DNA of 64,000 bases from Gammaproteobacteria bacterium (GCA_026707735.1 JAPOWH010000023.1:62001-126000); one strand, 5' to 3'. Positions 17,096 through 27,392 are shown, counted from the first letter of the stretch. Numbers and translations: made by a program. The notes: a model not told the origin generated them from the letters alone.

Positions 17096-19219
17096 ATGAA
17101 TAGAGATTTTCTACGCTTTTTCCACTGGAGTGCGTGGGTAGCACTACTAGGTCCGTCTCTCCTTGCCTCACTAATGCTAGTTGGTTGCAGCAACTCGCAC
17201 CCGAGCCCCAAATCGCAGACTGTAGTGACTCTTGAGGATGTCGCAATCGAAATAGATCTGTCGGGTGGCGATGGCATCCCAGAATCATTTGACTATGAGA
17301 TCAAGACACAGCCAAAACTGGGAAATTTGGAGGGAAGACCTCCTTTATTGAAGTATCAGCCGCATAGAGACTCGTTCGGTAGCGACTCGTTTTCTTTCGT
17401 CCTTGTGCCAGACGGGGGTGCACCGTCGGAGCCTGCAACCGTCAACATCACCGTTCAATCGGTCAACGATCCTCCCACGGCGAGCCCCCTTGCTTTGGAA
17501 GTATTGGAAGATGGACGTGCAGAGCTAGTACCTGTAGGTAGTGATAGCGATGGGGTCGTGGAGGATTTCGAAATTGCCAATCCCCCACGACACGGGACGG
17601 CCACAAGCACGCAATCGCGGTTTGAGTATGTTCCAAACCCGAACTTCAATGGATCGGACAGTTTTGACTACATAGCCGTCGACAACGGAGGAGAAAGCTC
17701 TGCACCCGCAATCGTCTCCGTTACGGTGACCCCTGTGAACGACACGCCCCAAGCCCATCCGATTAGCATTACCACGCCCGAGGACACACCCGCAACTCTT
17801 GAGTTTGACGCAACGGATGCGGAGGACGCCTCATTGGAGTATCGACTTACAAAGCTCCCGAAATTTGGCAGCGTAGTTGGATCCGAAGCCACCCGCCGCT
17901 ATGTGTCGAACCCCGACTTCCACGGAATCGACTCCTTTGAGTATGTCGCAACTGATTCCGAAGGAGCAGTCTCCAATTCAGCATTGGTTTCCATTGAAGT
18001 CGAACCGATAAATGATGCTCCCAGTGCGCGCGCCGCGACACTGGTAGTTTCCGAAGACAGCTCGGTCTCGTTCGAACTGAAGAGTGACGATCCCGATGGA
18101 TCGGTGGCCGATTACAAGCTAGTGACTACTCCGAGCAATGGTGTACTTACTGGTTCCGGCTCTACGCGAACCTATTCCCCACATGCGAACTTTCATGGCG
18201 CAGATTCATTTCAATTCATAGCCACCGACGAGTTTGGGTCACACTCCAATATCGCTACGGTAACGTTCTCGGTGGAACCGACAAATGATCCGCCGATCGC
18301 AGAATGGTCGAGACTGATCACAGCAGAAGACAGCCGAAGAGTTTCGATTCCATTCAAAAGCACCGATCAAGATGGTCAAGTTGTTCGGTATGAAGTAGTG
18401 AGATCCCCTCGTCACGGATCCGTTTTGGGCCAAGGTCTGCAATTGACATATACACCCAACGCCGACTTCTGGGGAGACGACTCGTTTGAATTTGTCGCAA
18501 TCGACGACTTGGGGCTACGAAGCAACACAGCTACCGTTGCCATTGATGTCGTTGAAAGTCCAGATCCGCCTACTATATTTCTGCCGCAACAGGACATTTC
18601 CACACATGTGGGCAAGACGGTCGACCTGCAATTCAGCGTTTCCGATCCAGATGGAGACGCTCGATGGTTCAGCATAAGTCAGCGACGAAGGGCAAATGGC
18701 CACTTTCTACCATCTTCCGGTCGCGTCCGAGAGAATAGAACGCTTCGCTTTGAAGCCACCAAGCGTGGAACTCAATCCTATCGGATCACAGTTGAAGACG
18801 AAACGGGATTAGAAGACTGGGCGATCGTAACCATCCATGTCAGGAACTCGCCTCCGATATTCGAGCGTCCACGACCACGCTACAACAAGAGCGAAGGAAC
18901 CATCGAATTCACTCTCAATGCACGCGATCCAGACGGAAGCATCGACTACTTTGTCATTGAGACCATTGATGGACGAACTGCCAAGAGCATTGCAGTCGAC
19001 GGCGACGAAACCACGGCCATTGAAGAGTCAAAACCCTTTGAAATAGGTGGCGTTTGCCACGAAGAGACAAACGAACTTTGCACATTCAAAGTTACCTACA
19101 CTCCCGACAACATCGACGGTCACTCTCGAAGGATCCGCTTCTTCGCAGTAGATGACGAAGGTCTTGTATCTAAAAAGGACTTTGTTCGCGTAGAGACACG
19201 GAATTTGCGCAGCGAATAA
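17096..19219 (+). CDS. Lipoprotein with five tandem Ig/cadherin-like repeats
   Basis: A 707-residue protein with a lipoprotein signal (lipobox LVGC near residue 31), so it is membrane-anchored, probably outer membrane. After it come five repeats of about 90 residues (roughly 42-490), each ending in a motif like N.DFHG.DSFEYVA.D followed by VNDPPTA. This is the tandem-95/cadherin-like repeat found in large adhesins and calcium-binding surface proteins; here the protein is short and lipid-anchored. The remainder (490-707) has further beta-sandwich sequence with DPDG acidic turns typical of calcium binding. Likely role is adhesion or cell-surface scaffolding (inference). Confidence 0.83.
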   Translation: MNRDFLRFFHWSAWVALLGPSLLASLMLVGCSNSHPSPKSQTVVTLEDVAIEIDLSGGDGIPESFDYEIKTQPKLGNLEGRPPLLKYQPHRDSFGSDSFSFVLVPDGGAPSEPATVNITVQSVNDPPTASPLALEVLEDGRAELVPVGSDSDGVVEDFEIANPPRHGTATSTQSRFEYVPNPNFNGSDSFDYIAVDNGGESSAPAIVSVTVTPVNDTPQAHPISITTPEDTPATLEFDATDAEDASLEYRLTKLPKFGSVVGSEATRRYVSNPDFHGIDSFEYVATDSEGAVSNSALVSIEVEPINDAPSARAATLVVSEDSSVSFELKSDDPDGSVADYKLVTTPSNGVLTGSGSTRTYSPHANFHGADSFQFIATDEFGSHSNIATVTFSVEPTNDPPIAEWSRLITAEDSRRVSIPFKSTDQDGQVVRYEVVRSPRHGSVLGQGLQLTYTPNADFWGDDSFEFVAIDDLGLRSNTATVAIDVVESPDPPTIFLPQQDISTHVGKTVDLQFSVSDPDGDARWFSISQRRRANGHFLPSSGRVRENRTLRFEATKRGTQSYRITVEDETGLEDWAIVTIHVRNSPPIFERPRPRYNKSEGTIEFTLNARDPDGSIDYFVIETIDGRTAKSIAVDGDETTAIEESKPFEIGGVCHEETNELCTFKVTYTPDNIDGHSRRIRFFAVDDEGLVSKKDFVRVETRNLRSE

Positions 19220-19294
19220 CAGATTAGCCGACCGCATTCTGGTCCGTTGTGCAAAATCATTACACCCGCCGAACAGGAAAACTGTTGCGTTACG

Positions 19295-20968
19295 ATGAGA
19301 GATAAAGCAATCACGTGGGCCAGATCGAGATGCACTCTTTTCCACGCCGCCTTAATAGTGTCAACCTTGACGTTGGCCGCGGCTCTTCCCGTCTACGGAT
19401 CAGAAGTTTCGACGGTGAATTTGACGGCGGTTGCTGACAAGCTGCAGCAAGCAGTAGATCGCGAACTTGTACGAGGTGCTGTTGTTGCAGCCTACGACTC
19501 AGGCGCAGTAACGTACAAAGGCGTTGGTGTTACAGCCAAAGGATCGTCCGATCCACCCACAAAAGACACGGTTTTCGAGATTGGATCGATTACGAAAGTC
19601 TTTACAGCCTTGTTGGTTCAAACCCTTGTCCAAGAAGAAGAACTGAGTTGGGATAGTACTTTGAAGGAATCGCTGCCGCTTCCGACTCTTGAGTTCGCAA
19701 ACAATCGGGTACAGGAGATCACGCTTCGCGAACTTGCCATTCATTCCTCCGGACTCCCAAGGTTGCCCGCGAATATGCAACCAAGTGACCTGTTAGATCC
19801 TTATATCGACTACAGCGCCGAACAGCTACTATCGTTCGTGCTCGACTACGATCCAGAAACACTCGACAAAACACAGGTCTACTCGAACTTGGGCTTTGGA
19901 CTATTGGGAGCTATTGCCGCCTATGGGGTGGATTACGACGAACTTATGCGTTCAAACATTTTCGAACCCTTGGAAATGACCAACTCCTACGTGGAACACA
20001 CTCCAGAGAATCATCAAATGTTGATACCTGGATATTCCCGCGGCGCCACGATGCCAAATTGGAACTTTGATGTGATGGTTGGCGCAGGTGGCGTACTCTC
20101 CACAGCGGAGGACTTGATGAAATTCGTGAGTAGAAACATTGAGACCTCAGACTCCCCAATTGACAAATCGCTAAGCAACCTTAGGGAACCGCAAGTTGCA
20201 CCCAATCAAGGACTCGGATGGGCGCTTATGCATTCGGACGGTGGCAAACCCGTGTATTGGCATGCCGGAGCAACCGGCGGCTACGTAAGTTTCTTGGCGA
20301 TTAGTCCAGAGGAGTCCAAGGGATGGGTCATTCTCGCCGCTTCGACCGAGTCTGCCCTGATCAATGAGATGGGTGTCTCGTTCTTCCGAGCATCCCAACA
20401 ATCTACGGGAGTTGACCTCTCTCCCTACGTTGGCGTATTTGAACTGTCGCCCAACTTAAACATCACATTCTCTGACCGGGACGGTCAGTTATTCGGCCAA
20501 GCATCGGGGCAACAGGAATTCCCGTTGACACACTCGGACGGACGAAGTTTTAATTTTGAATTGGGTGGCATCTCCATCACGTTTGGCGAACCAAGCGACG
20601 AGAATGGCCAAGCCCAGGAACTAGAGTGGTCACAACGGGGCCACACAATTTCCGCCAAGCGAATTGAGGATAGTCAGAGCGTTACCTACCGCAAAGAAAT
20701 AGAATTGAGCGTCGAGACTCTCGAGCAATACCCCGGAAAGTACAGACTGGGGGACAATTTTTTTCTAACGATCCTGCATCGTGAAGGCCAATTGTTTGCT
20801 CACGCAACCGGACAGCCGGTGTTTCCAATCTTCGCATTGGAAGAGGATCGGTTCTTCTACAAAGTCGTGGACGCGGAAATTCACTTTGAACGTGATGAAG
20901 ACGAGAACATTGTGGCGTTAACACTTCACCAAAATGGAGAATTGAGGGCACCTCTAGTAGAGGAATGA
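19295..20968 (+). CDS. Serine beta-lactamase-fold hydrolase with duplicated C-terminal domain
   Basis: A 557-residue exported protein with a Sec signal peptide. The catalytic domain has the class C beta-lactamase/penicillin-binding motif SITK, the Tyr motif YSN, and HAG near residue 330, so the serine-hydrolase site is complete. Such proteins are often esterases or D-peptidases and not true lactamases. Two C-terminal repeats (about 370-470 and 475-557), each containing DGQLFGQASGQ-like or EGQLFAHATGQ sequence, match DUF3471-type modules. An in-frame TTG at 19247 extends it by 16 residues, but the signal peptide starts at the ATG. It follows the repeat lipoprotein on the same strand. Confidence 0.83.
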   Translation: MRDKAITWARSRCTLFHAALIVSTLTLAAALPVYGSEVSTVNLTAVADKLQQAVDRELVRGAVVAAYDSGAVTYKGVGVTAKGSSDPPTKDTVFEIGSITKVFTALLVQTLVQEEELSWDSTLKESLPLPTLEFANNRVQEITLRELAIHSSGLPRLPANMQPSDLLDPYIDYSAEQLLSFVLDYDPETLDKTQVYSNLGFGLLGAIAAYGVDYDELMRSNIFEPLEMTNSYVEHTPENHQMLIPGYSRGATMPNWNFDVMVGAGGVLSTAEDLMKFVSRNIETSDSPIDKSLSNLREPQVAPNQGLGWALMHSDGGKPVYWHAGATGGYVSFLAISPEESKGWVILAASTESALINEMGVSFFRASQQSTGVDLSPYVGVFELSPNLNITFSDRDGQLFGQASGQQEFPLTHSDGRSFNFELGGISITFGEPSDENGQAQELEWSQRGHTISAKRIEDSQSVTYRKEIELSVETLEQYPGKYRLGDNFFLTILHREGQLFAHATGQPVFPIFALEEDRFFYKVVDAEIHFERDEDENIVALTLHQNGELRAPLVEE

Positions 20969-20984
20969 CACCCCTAATATCTAA

Positions 20985-22331
20985 CTATGGGCTCCCAGTT
21001 CTATTGAACGAACTTATTCGATTAGCTACCCCTTGAATTGCTGAATTCAAAGCTTCAATTTCAATGGTCATCACCTGCCGATCTTGAACTACGTGCCTGC
21101 CTTGCACGAACACGTTGCTAACATCGCCGCTCTTCGTGCAATACGCAACGTGCGATTCAACGTCGTACAAAGGAAGATGGTGCGCGGCATCAATGCTTAC
21201 CTGAATCATGTCTGCCTCCATTCCTTCTGCAAGATGACCGATCTTGTGATCAAGCCCTAGGGCAGCGGCACCGCCTGACGTAGCCAATCTCAGCATCTCC
21301 CGGGCCGGAAGGTCCGTAGAATCCATGCTTCGTGCTCGCTGTAGCAGACTTGCTACACGCATTTCCTCCCACAGGTCGAGATTGTTGCTGCTTGCGACTC
21401 CGTCTGTGCCAAGTCCCACTTTGATGTCATTAGCCAGCATCTCGACTATCGGTGCGGTACCGGACGCAATCTTCGCGTTGCAGGTCGCATTGTGAATTAC
21501 CCCGACTCCATACTGCTTCAGAATTCCCATCTCTTCGGTCGTCGGCCACACAACGTGTGCAGCAATTACCGGATAGTCCAACAATCCGATTTCTTGAAAG
21601 TGTTTGATCGGAGTTGTCCCGTAGAGCTCGTTGGAAAATTGCAGCTCAAACTCAGATTCGGAGACATGAATGTGAATTGGCACCTCGAGACTTTCCGCCA
21701 TGTCCCGCAGTCGTAGTAGATGCTCGTTCTTTAACGTATAGATGGCATGTCCACCGAGAATAGGTTCCACAGTCGACTTTCGATTCTTCCATCCCTCAAC
21801 GAATTGGCGAGCCTGCTCAAAGGAATCGTCGATGTCTACCGCGTCGTTTCTGGGTTGATCCACAACAGTTGCGGAGATCAAAGCTCTCATTCCAATTTCG
21901 TCGGCGACCTGCGCGGCAATTTCATGGAAGAAATACATGTCGACAAATGTGGTAGTTCCACCTAGTAGCATCTCCCAACACGCCAACGCAGTGCCAACCC
22001 GAACATATTCCTCATCCACCGCAAAGGCTTCAATTGGGTTGATGTACTCTTGAAGCCATTCCATCAGAGGAATGTCATAGGCATAACCGCGCAGTAACGA
22101 CATGGCGGCATGCGTGTGTCCATTTATGAGGCCAGGCATCACAATTTGATTTGTCCCGTCAATCTCAGTGTCAGACTGGAATTTCTCTCTGATGTCCTCA
22201 GCCGATCCAACTGCCGCAATAATGCCGGAGTCTATGGCTACGGCACCATCGCGCACGACTCTACTCTCGCAATCCATCGTTACGACGTAGTCGCCATGGA
22301 CAATGCTGTTTACCGTTTGCCTTTGAGCCAC
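20985..22331 (-). CDS. MTA/SAH deaminase-type amidohydrolase (TRZ/ATZ family)
   Basis: A 448-residue metal-dependent hydrolase with the metal motif GLINGHTHAAMSLLRG (His72, His74), second-shell HVSESEFE, metal His in AAHVVW, and GTDGVASSNNLDLWEE with the catalytic Asp. This pattern is that of 5'-methylthioadenosine/S-adenosylhomocysteine deaminase (mtaD group), which releases ammonia from adenosine derivatives; guanine or chlorotriazine-like activity remains possible. GTG start at 22331 with GGGAGAAG upstream. Convergent with the serine hydrolase (16-base gap). It follows ppc at 42 bases and may be co-transcribed. Confidence 0.83.
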   Translation of the reverse strand: MAQRQTVNSIVHGDYVVTMDCESRVVRDGAVAIDSGIIAAVGSAEDIREKFQSDTEIDGTNQIVMPGLINGHTHAAMSLLRGYAYDIPLMEWLQEYINPIEAFAVDEEYVRVGTALACWEMLLGGTTTFVDMYFFHEIAAQVADEIGMRALISATVVDQPRNDAVDIDDSFEQARQFVEGWKNRKSTVEPILGGHAIYTLKNEHLLRLRDMAESLEVPIHIHVSESEFELQFSNELYGTTPIKHFQEIGLLDYPVIAAHVVWPTTEEMGILKQYGVGVIHNATCNAKIASGTAPIVEMLANDIKVGLGTDGVASSNNLDLWEEMRVASLLQRARSMDSTDLPAREMLRLATSGGAAALGLDHKIGHLAEGMEADMIQVSIDAAHHLPLYDVESHVAYCTKSGDVSNVFVQGRHVVQDRQVMTIEIEALNSAIQGVANRISSFNRTGSP

Positions 22332-22373
22332 TGTATCTACTTGCTTCTCCCGTGTGGTATGTGGTGACTTGAG

Positions 22374-24971
22374 TCAACCAGTGTTTCTTAGACCTGTCGC
22401 GATGCCTGCCATGGTCACTTTCAACGCGTGAAGAACTTCGGATTCCTGGCCTGCTGAGTTGCGGTGCCGATACATAAGTTCAGCCTGCAACAAATGCAGC
22501 GGATCGAGATAGGTATTGCGAACAGCTAGAGAATCCAACATGGACTGATTGCCGCTCAGCAATTCGTCCGCATCCAACAGAAAGAGCAATTGGGATTTGA
22601 CCGTCTGAATTCGCGCAGCGAGGTCGCTGACTACACTTTGGACGTTTTTGTCGGCCAAGCGTGTCGCGTAAACCTGAACGAGCATCGGTTCCACCTTTGC
22701 AACCATAACTTCAAGCATATCGATCTGCATACGAAAAAAAGGCTGGTCGTAGAGTTGATCAAATGTGTCCTTTCGCCTACTGAACCAATCCAATGCGGCT
22801 TCGGTCCCCAACCACGCCGGAATCATGAGTCTCACCTGGGTCCACGCAAAAACCCAAGGAATCGCACGCAACGAAGCAATATCGCCGTTTGCCGACCGCC
22901 GTGCTGGACGACTACCAATGGCTAGCTCGGAGAGTTCCCGCACAGGCGTCAACTCGTGGAATGTGGTTGAAAAGTCCCGCGAGCCAACACTAGCTCGATA
23001 GACCGAACCCGACAAGCCAGCAGCCTCGTCCAGAACCGCACGTTCCTGATCTGAAATGCGCTCAGGCGATACGTGCGTCGCCTCGATCGTCGCAAGGAGA
23101 TACCGAATCAGCGTTGCATGAGCTATCTTCGGCGAGCCAAGCTTGTAGCGGATCATCTCTCCTTGTTCAGTGGTTCGAAGCGAGCCAGCAACTGCGCCGG
23201 GAGGCTGACACATGATCGCCTCGTAAGTCGGCCCTCCTCCTCGACCAATCGCCCCTCCGCGTCCGTGGAACAGCGTCAGACTAATCCCAAAATCCTTCGC
23301 AATCATGCACAAATTCTCTTGCGCTCGATATTGCGCCCACGCAGCTGCGAATTGCCCCGTGTCCTTGGCGGAATCCGAGTAACCAATCATTACAGTTTGG
23401 CAATCATCAAGCCTTTGCACGTAGTCCCTATACCAAGGCGTCTCGAATAGGCATTTCATGACATGGCCTGAACGGTCCAGGTCGTCCAACGACTCAAACA
23501 GCGGAACAATTGGAATAGGCTCTTTCGATCCCGTTTCCATTAGCAGCAAGGCGACCGCGAGCACATCCGACGGGTTCTGCGCCATTGAAATGATGTAAGA
23601 CGCGATCCCCTTGCCAGCATCGTCCGCCACTAAGCGACAGGTATCGATCACTTCTTGTGCTTCTGAAGAGGGATTCCAATCTCGTGGGAATAGCGGTCGT
23701 AGACTGGCGAGCTCCCCAAGCAGATATGCTTGCTTGTCGACCTCACTCATGCGACTGAATGGTGCGTCGCTGGCATCCGCTTGCTCGTAGTAGGCCTTTA
23801 GCTCGTCAAGCACTTGGGTGTGTCGGTCTACCGACTGGCGTACGTCAATCTTCACTAGCGACAATCCAAAGCATGCCGCCCTTCGCAACGTATCCAAGAG
23901 CAGTCCGTTAGCAACTCGTTGCAACCCACAACTAACAAGGGAGTCATAGCACATTTCCAAGGGTTGCCTTAAATCTCGATCATTCTGAATCACGTGAGAC
24001 GACAGCGGAGTCCTTCCTTCGGCCCAATCACGTGTTATCTGAAGCCGGTGTCTCAGCAACCTGAGTTGGTGCCGATAGGGCTCGTACGAACCCTCAGACG
24101 CCTGGTGCAAATGTTCATCGCACACCGACATCGATAGGGAACTGACCAGTTCCTCAACGTCCCTCAGAAACAGATCAGCTGCCATCCAGCGGGAGAGAAC
24201 AAGAACTTCCTTCGTCACCTCGCAAGTCACGCTAGGATTCGCATCTCTATCGCCGCCCATCCATGTCGACACATGAAACGGTGAAAAAGCGGCAGGCAAG
24301 GATTCTTGACCGGATTCATGCAGAAAAGCATCAATTGACCGAATTGCATTAGGAATCGCTTCCCACAGAGAATTCTCTATGACGGCGAATCCCCATTTCG
24401 CTTCGTCTATCGGTGTTGGCTTAGTTTTGCGAATCTCATCGGTATGCCAGACTTCGGTTACAAGCTGTCTCAACTTCTCGTCCGCGCTCGGATCGCTTTC
24501 ATCCAATATTCGTGAAATTCGGTCATACTTGCGAATTAGCGTTCTGCGCAACACTTCGGTTGGATGCGCAGTTAGAACCATCTCAATTCGTGTATTGAGA
24601 ATGGCATCGCGGGATTGAACGCCTAAGACATTTCTAATTCGTCGAAAATCTGTGCGAAGCTGATCTTCCCCCGTTCGAACCTCGTTGCGTTGTTCAGCTA
24701 TGTTCGCAAAACTAAGAAACTGATTGAAGGATCGCGCAATGTCTACAAGTTCGGAGTCTTCCAAAGATTGAAGACGCGACAATAGACCATCTAGGTTTTG
24801 TACATCCTGTGTACGCGCATCTTTGGCTAAAGAACGGATTTCTTCGATCGTGTCAACGAATTCCGACCCACGGGCAGCAGCAATGACTTCCCCTAGGATA
24901 GATCCCAGGCGTCGAACATCGTCTCGGAGGTCTTGCGGGATAGCGTCAAATGTTTGCAGCGGTTTGGGCAC
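22374..24971 (-). CDS. ppc: Phosphoenolpyruvate carboxylase
   Basis: An 865-residue enzyme that adds bicarbonate to PEP to make oxaloacetate, refilling the TCA cycle. It shows the catalytic histidine LTAHPTE (His136), GYSDSAKDTGQF, the mobile glycine loop FHGRGGAIGRGGGP and the C-terminal RNTG end. Length agrees with bacterial enzymes (about 880). Start is GTG at 24971. Neighbouring genes on the same strand are an amidohydrolase downstream and, 101 bases upstream, a PhyH dioxygenase; there is no clear pathway link. Confidence 0.97.
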   Translation of the reverse strand: MPKPLQTFDAIPQDLRDDVRRLGSILGEVIAAARGSEFVDTIEEIRSLAKDARTQDVQNLDGLLSRLQSLEDSELVDIARSFNQFLSFANIAEQRNEVRTGEDQLRTDFRRIRNVLGVQSRDAILNTRIEMVLTAHPTEVLRRTLIRKYDRISRILDESDPSADEKLRQLVTEVWHTDEIRKTKPTPIDEAKWGFAVIENSLWEAIPNAIRSIDAFLHESGQESLPAAFSPFHVSTWMGGDRDANPSVTCEVTKEVLVLSRWMAADLFLRDVEELVSSLSMSVCDEHLHQASEGSYEPYRHQLRLLRHRLQITRDWAEGRTPLSSHVIQNDRDLRQPLEMCYDSLVSCGLQRVANGLLLDTLRRAACFGLSLVKIDVRQSVDRHTQVLDELKAYYEQADASDAPFSRMSEVDKQAYLLGELASLRPLFPRDWNPSSEAQEVIDTCRLVADDAGKGIASYIISMAQNPSDVLAVALLLMETGSKEPIPIVPLFESLDDLDRSGHVMKCLFETPWYRDYVQRLDDCQTVMIGYSDSAKDTGQFAAAWAQYRAQENLCMIAKDFGISLTLFHGRGGAIGRGGGPTYEAIMCQPPGAVAGSLRTTEQGEMIRYKLGSPKIAHATLIRYLLATIEATHVSPERISDQERAVLDEAAGLSGSVYRASVGSRDFSTTFHELTPVRELSELAIGSRPARRSANGDIASLRAIPWVFAWTQVRLMIPAWLGTEAALDWFSRRKDTFDQLYDQPFFRMQIDMLEVMVAKVEPMLVQVYATRLADKNVQSVVSDLAARIQTVKSQLLFLLDADELLSGNQSMLDSLAVRNTYLDPLHLLQAELMYRHRNSAGQESEVLHALKVTMAGIATGLRNTG

Positions 24972-25072
24972 GTGAATTCCGTGTACCTTACAACTTCAAC
25001 AGACAGCAACATGGGCCTGCACGACGTCTTATGTGCGGAAATCTAGGGTAGATCAATGGGGCAGTGGAAGCT

Positions 25073-25927
25073 CTAGCCGTCGTAGAAGCCTTGGCTGTGT
25101 AGACCAAGCAACAGCGCTTCTCGTGGGCCTGTAATGCGAGACCTCGCTTGGTCGTCCACATGATTTCGCTCCTGCGTGGTCTTTACACGCTGCGCGATGT
25201 CCCGTCGAGCATAGTGAACCTGCAAGAAGAATCGGCCTTGGTGGTGGGTGGAAGGGGGCATGCGACGATGCCACACATCCGAGACGAAAAATAGAACATC
25301 CCCCGTTTCAGCCGCAAATGTCGAAGCACCAACTCCGTTGTGCGTCAACTCAGTATCGAATCGAGAATCTCCGGGTGGCGGTCGACCAGATTTATGGGTG
25401 CCTGGAATAACTGCAGTAGGACCTGACTCAAGAGGACAGTCTTGCAAGTAAACGTGGACGCCTACGGCAAATGTTGGATGAGGAATGTCTTCAGGCCAAA
25501 CTTGACCTTCCACAAGTGGAATGTGCGGTCCCGCATCGATGTGCCAACCACCTCCTCCATGCTTGGGTGAATCATTAGGAGGATTGCGCCAGCAAGTATT
25601 GGCGATGATGTGGCAGTCTTCTCCCAACAGAGGCTCGATCACGTCAAGTAATTCCCTTCGACCTACGAACTGCTGAACCAAAGGACTGCGGTTGTACATT
25701 TCGTAGCGAAAGTCGTCGTCAATACTCCTCGAAGTGTTCGCGCCTCTTCCGTCTCCCGGAATAGATTCGTACACGGACTCAATTTCCGTACGCAACAATT
25801 CGATCTCTTTATTCGCGAATGCTCCTGAAACTAAAGTAGCTCCTTGGTCTTCCAGCTCGTGAGCTGCGTCGCAGGCTCGTTGTGTATACGGCAGCAAGTA
25901 CCCACCTGGCCAAGCTCGAGTTAGCAT
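25073..25927 (-). CDS. Phytanoyl-CoA dioxygenase (PhyH) family protein
   Basis: A 284-residue Fe(II)/2-oxoglutarate oxygenase. The iron ligands are WHIDAG (His129, Asp131) and DVWHRR (His220), and Arg232 in GRFFLQ is placed to bind 2-oxoglutarate. PhyH relatives hydroxylate fatty acyl-CoAs, osmolytes, phosphonates or halogenate; the substrate here is not predictable. No signal peptide. Single gene in front of ppc. Confidence 0.83.
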   Translation of the reverse strand: MLTRAWPGGYLLPYTQRACDAAHELEDQGATLVSGAFANKEIELLRTEIESVYESIPGDGRGANTSRSIDDDFRYEMYNRSPLVQQFVGRRELLDVIEPLLGEDCHIIANTCWRNPPNDSPKHGGGGWHIDAGPHIPLVEGQVWPEDIPHPTFAVGVHVYLQDCPLESGPTAVIPGTHKSGRPPPGDSRFDTELTHNGVGASTFAAETGDVLFFVSDVWHRRMPPSTHHQGRFFLQVHYARRDIAQRVKTTQERNHVDDQARSRITGPREALLLGLHSQGFYDG

Positions 25928-26008
25928 CGCATTTCACCGCACATTTCGAGAGTGCCGCTACGAATTGGCAGGTACATGAGGGCTTTCATACGCGGTTCAA
26001 TGCCCCTA

Positions 26009-26545
26009 TTACTGCCTAGCGTAAACTCGGTCGAACGTGTAGTTCTTGTCTTTGGATTGGACACGAACTCGAACCCGCAACACATCACCAGAATCGTTCA
26101 AGCTGAAGATCTCTGTCCCCTTCACCGAGTCGCGACGTTTGGAAACAACTAGAGAACGACCGTCCCAACCCACATCGAGTCGCCAGCCATCGCGAATATT
26201 TCTTCCCCACTTGTAGTCCTCGTAGGGAGCATCGTCGTATCGTATTCCCATGGACTCGTCATCCTGCTCAATGTGTACTGAGTTGGAGACTACGACTGGG
26301 AAGTCATGAACAATAAAGGTGGCGGAATCGGTTGGGTCAGGCGCATCGCCCGCAAATATGGCACGCTTCTCGGAATCCCAGATCTCAGATACATCAAAGG
26401 ACGCATCGCTGGCTTCCTCGTCAAGGGTCCAATCGCCTGAGAGATTGAACGACTGGGGCAATACATACTGAAGGCTCGTGCAGCCTGCTACGAGCAATGA
26501 AAACCCAAGAACCAGCATGCTCCTAAAGAAAACTGAGCACCGCAT
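26009..26545 (-). CDS. Small lipoprotein with GDWxLDEE N-terminal motif
   Basis: A 178-residue lipoprotein: hydrophobic segment and lipobox LVAGC near residue 22. The mature part begins LSGDWTLDEEASD and ends in short beta strands (EIFSLNDSGDVLRVRVRV). It overlaps the end of the alpha/beta-hydrolase gene by 23 bases and starts at ATG 26545, where AAGGAG is seven bases upstream, so the two genes are translationally coupled. The open frame extends to 26755 but is not the protein. A similar GDWxLDEE protein occurs at 49086-49655. No known function recognised. Confidence 0.72.
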   Translation of the reverse strand: MRCSVFFRSMLVLGFSLLVAGCTSLQYVLPQSFNLSGDWTLDEEASDASFDVSEIWDSEKRAIFAGDAPDPTDSATFIVHDFPVVVSNSVHIEQDDESMGIRYDDAPYEDYKWGRNIRDGWRLDVGWDGRSLVVSKRRDSVKGTEIFSLNDSGDVLRVRVRVQSKDKNYTFDRVYARQ

Positions 26546-27392
26546 CCCCAAACTCCTTCGGTTTGTCCAAGGGTACAGAGTGACCGGACCCGGGAATTTC
26601 CACGAACGTGCAGTCCTCTGCCACACCCACAAACTTGTCGGCAATTTCTCGAGTGAGCAACGGGCTATGCTCACCTCGCACCAGCATCGTAGGAACTGAA
26701 ATCCTTGCGACCGCTTGCCAGCCCTCTTCGGCACTAGGTCGCCTGCGGGGAGCATCTCCAGGAGTACGATATGCTCGGTCGTAACGGTAGGTCCATTTAC
26801 CGTTTTCGGTCCGCATGAGCGAATGCCTTACACGATGGAAATACACGTCGTCCGGAGGAATCGGATTTGCCGCACGAGCTCGCTCGAACGCCTGTTCTAC
26901 GGAATCAAATTCGTCAGACTGGCGAACGCGTTCCTGGATCGCTCGCGCTCCAACCGATCCAATTTCAGGAGCTATGTCGACAATCACGAGCTTCTGCAAC
27001 CCGACGGGGCAGTCTCCAGCAAAGTTCATTGCCACCATGCCGCCCATTGACAACCCCACAAGGTAGTAGTTGTCCAATCCCAGTGCTCGTACAAAACAAA
27101 CTAGGTCTTCTTTCATTTCCAGCACGCCATAGGAGGCATCTGTCGACCAGTCCGTTTCTCCATGTCCGCGCTGATCGAGAGCGAGTACCCTGAATCGATC
27201 CGTGGCGGTTTCGGCGAAAAAGTCCCATGATCGTGCATGGCCTGAGAAACCATGCAGCAGGACTAAGGTGGGAGCGTTTTCACACTGCGCTTGCCAATCC
27301 CGATAGTGAAATCGGAGGCCGCGCATTTCTATCAAGTCATCGATGACCCGCGTCGTTCCTAGCCTATCCTGCACTCGCACTGCCTGTTCCAA
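26523..27392 (-). CDS. Alpha/beta hydrolase
   Basis: A 289-residue hydrolase with oxyanion motif LLHGFSGHARSWD, nucleophile elbow GLSMGG (Ser115), acidic residue near GEHSPLL and catalytic GSGHSVP near the C-terminus. Likely an esterase, lipase or C-C hydrolase; the substrate is not determined. The start is uncertain: TTG 27392 gives full length, while GTG codons shortly downstream, or ATG at the MRGLRFHYRD position, are alternatives, and none has a good ribosome site. Confidence 0.85.
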   Translation of the reverse strand: MEQAVRVQDRLGTTRVIDDLIEMRGLRFHYRDWQAQCENAPTLVLLHGFSGHARSWDFFAETATDRFRVLALDQRGHGETDWSTDASYGVLEMKEDLVCFVRALGLDNYYLVGLSMGGMVAMNFAGDCPVGLQKLVIVDIAPEIGSVGARAIQERVRQSDEFDSVEQAFERARAANPIPPDDVYFHRVRHSLMRTENGKWTYRYDRAYRTPGDAPRRRPSAEEGWQAVARISVPTMLVRGEHSPLLTREIADKFVGVAEDCTFVEIPGSGHSVPLDKPKEFGDAVLSFL

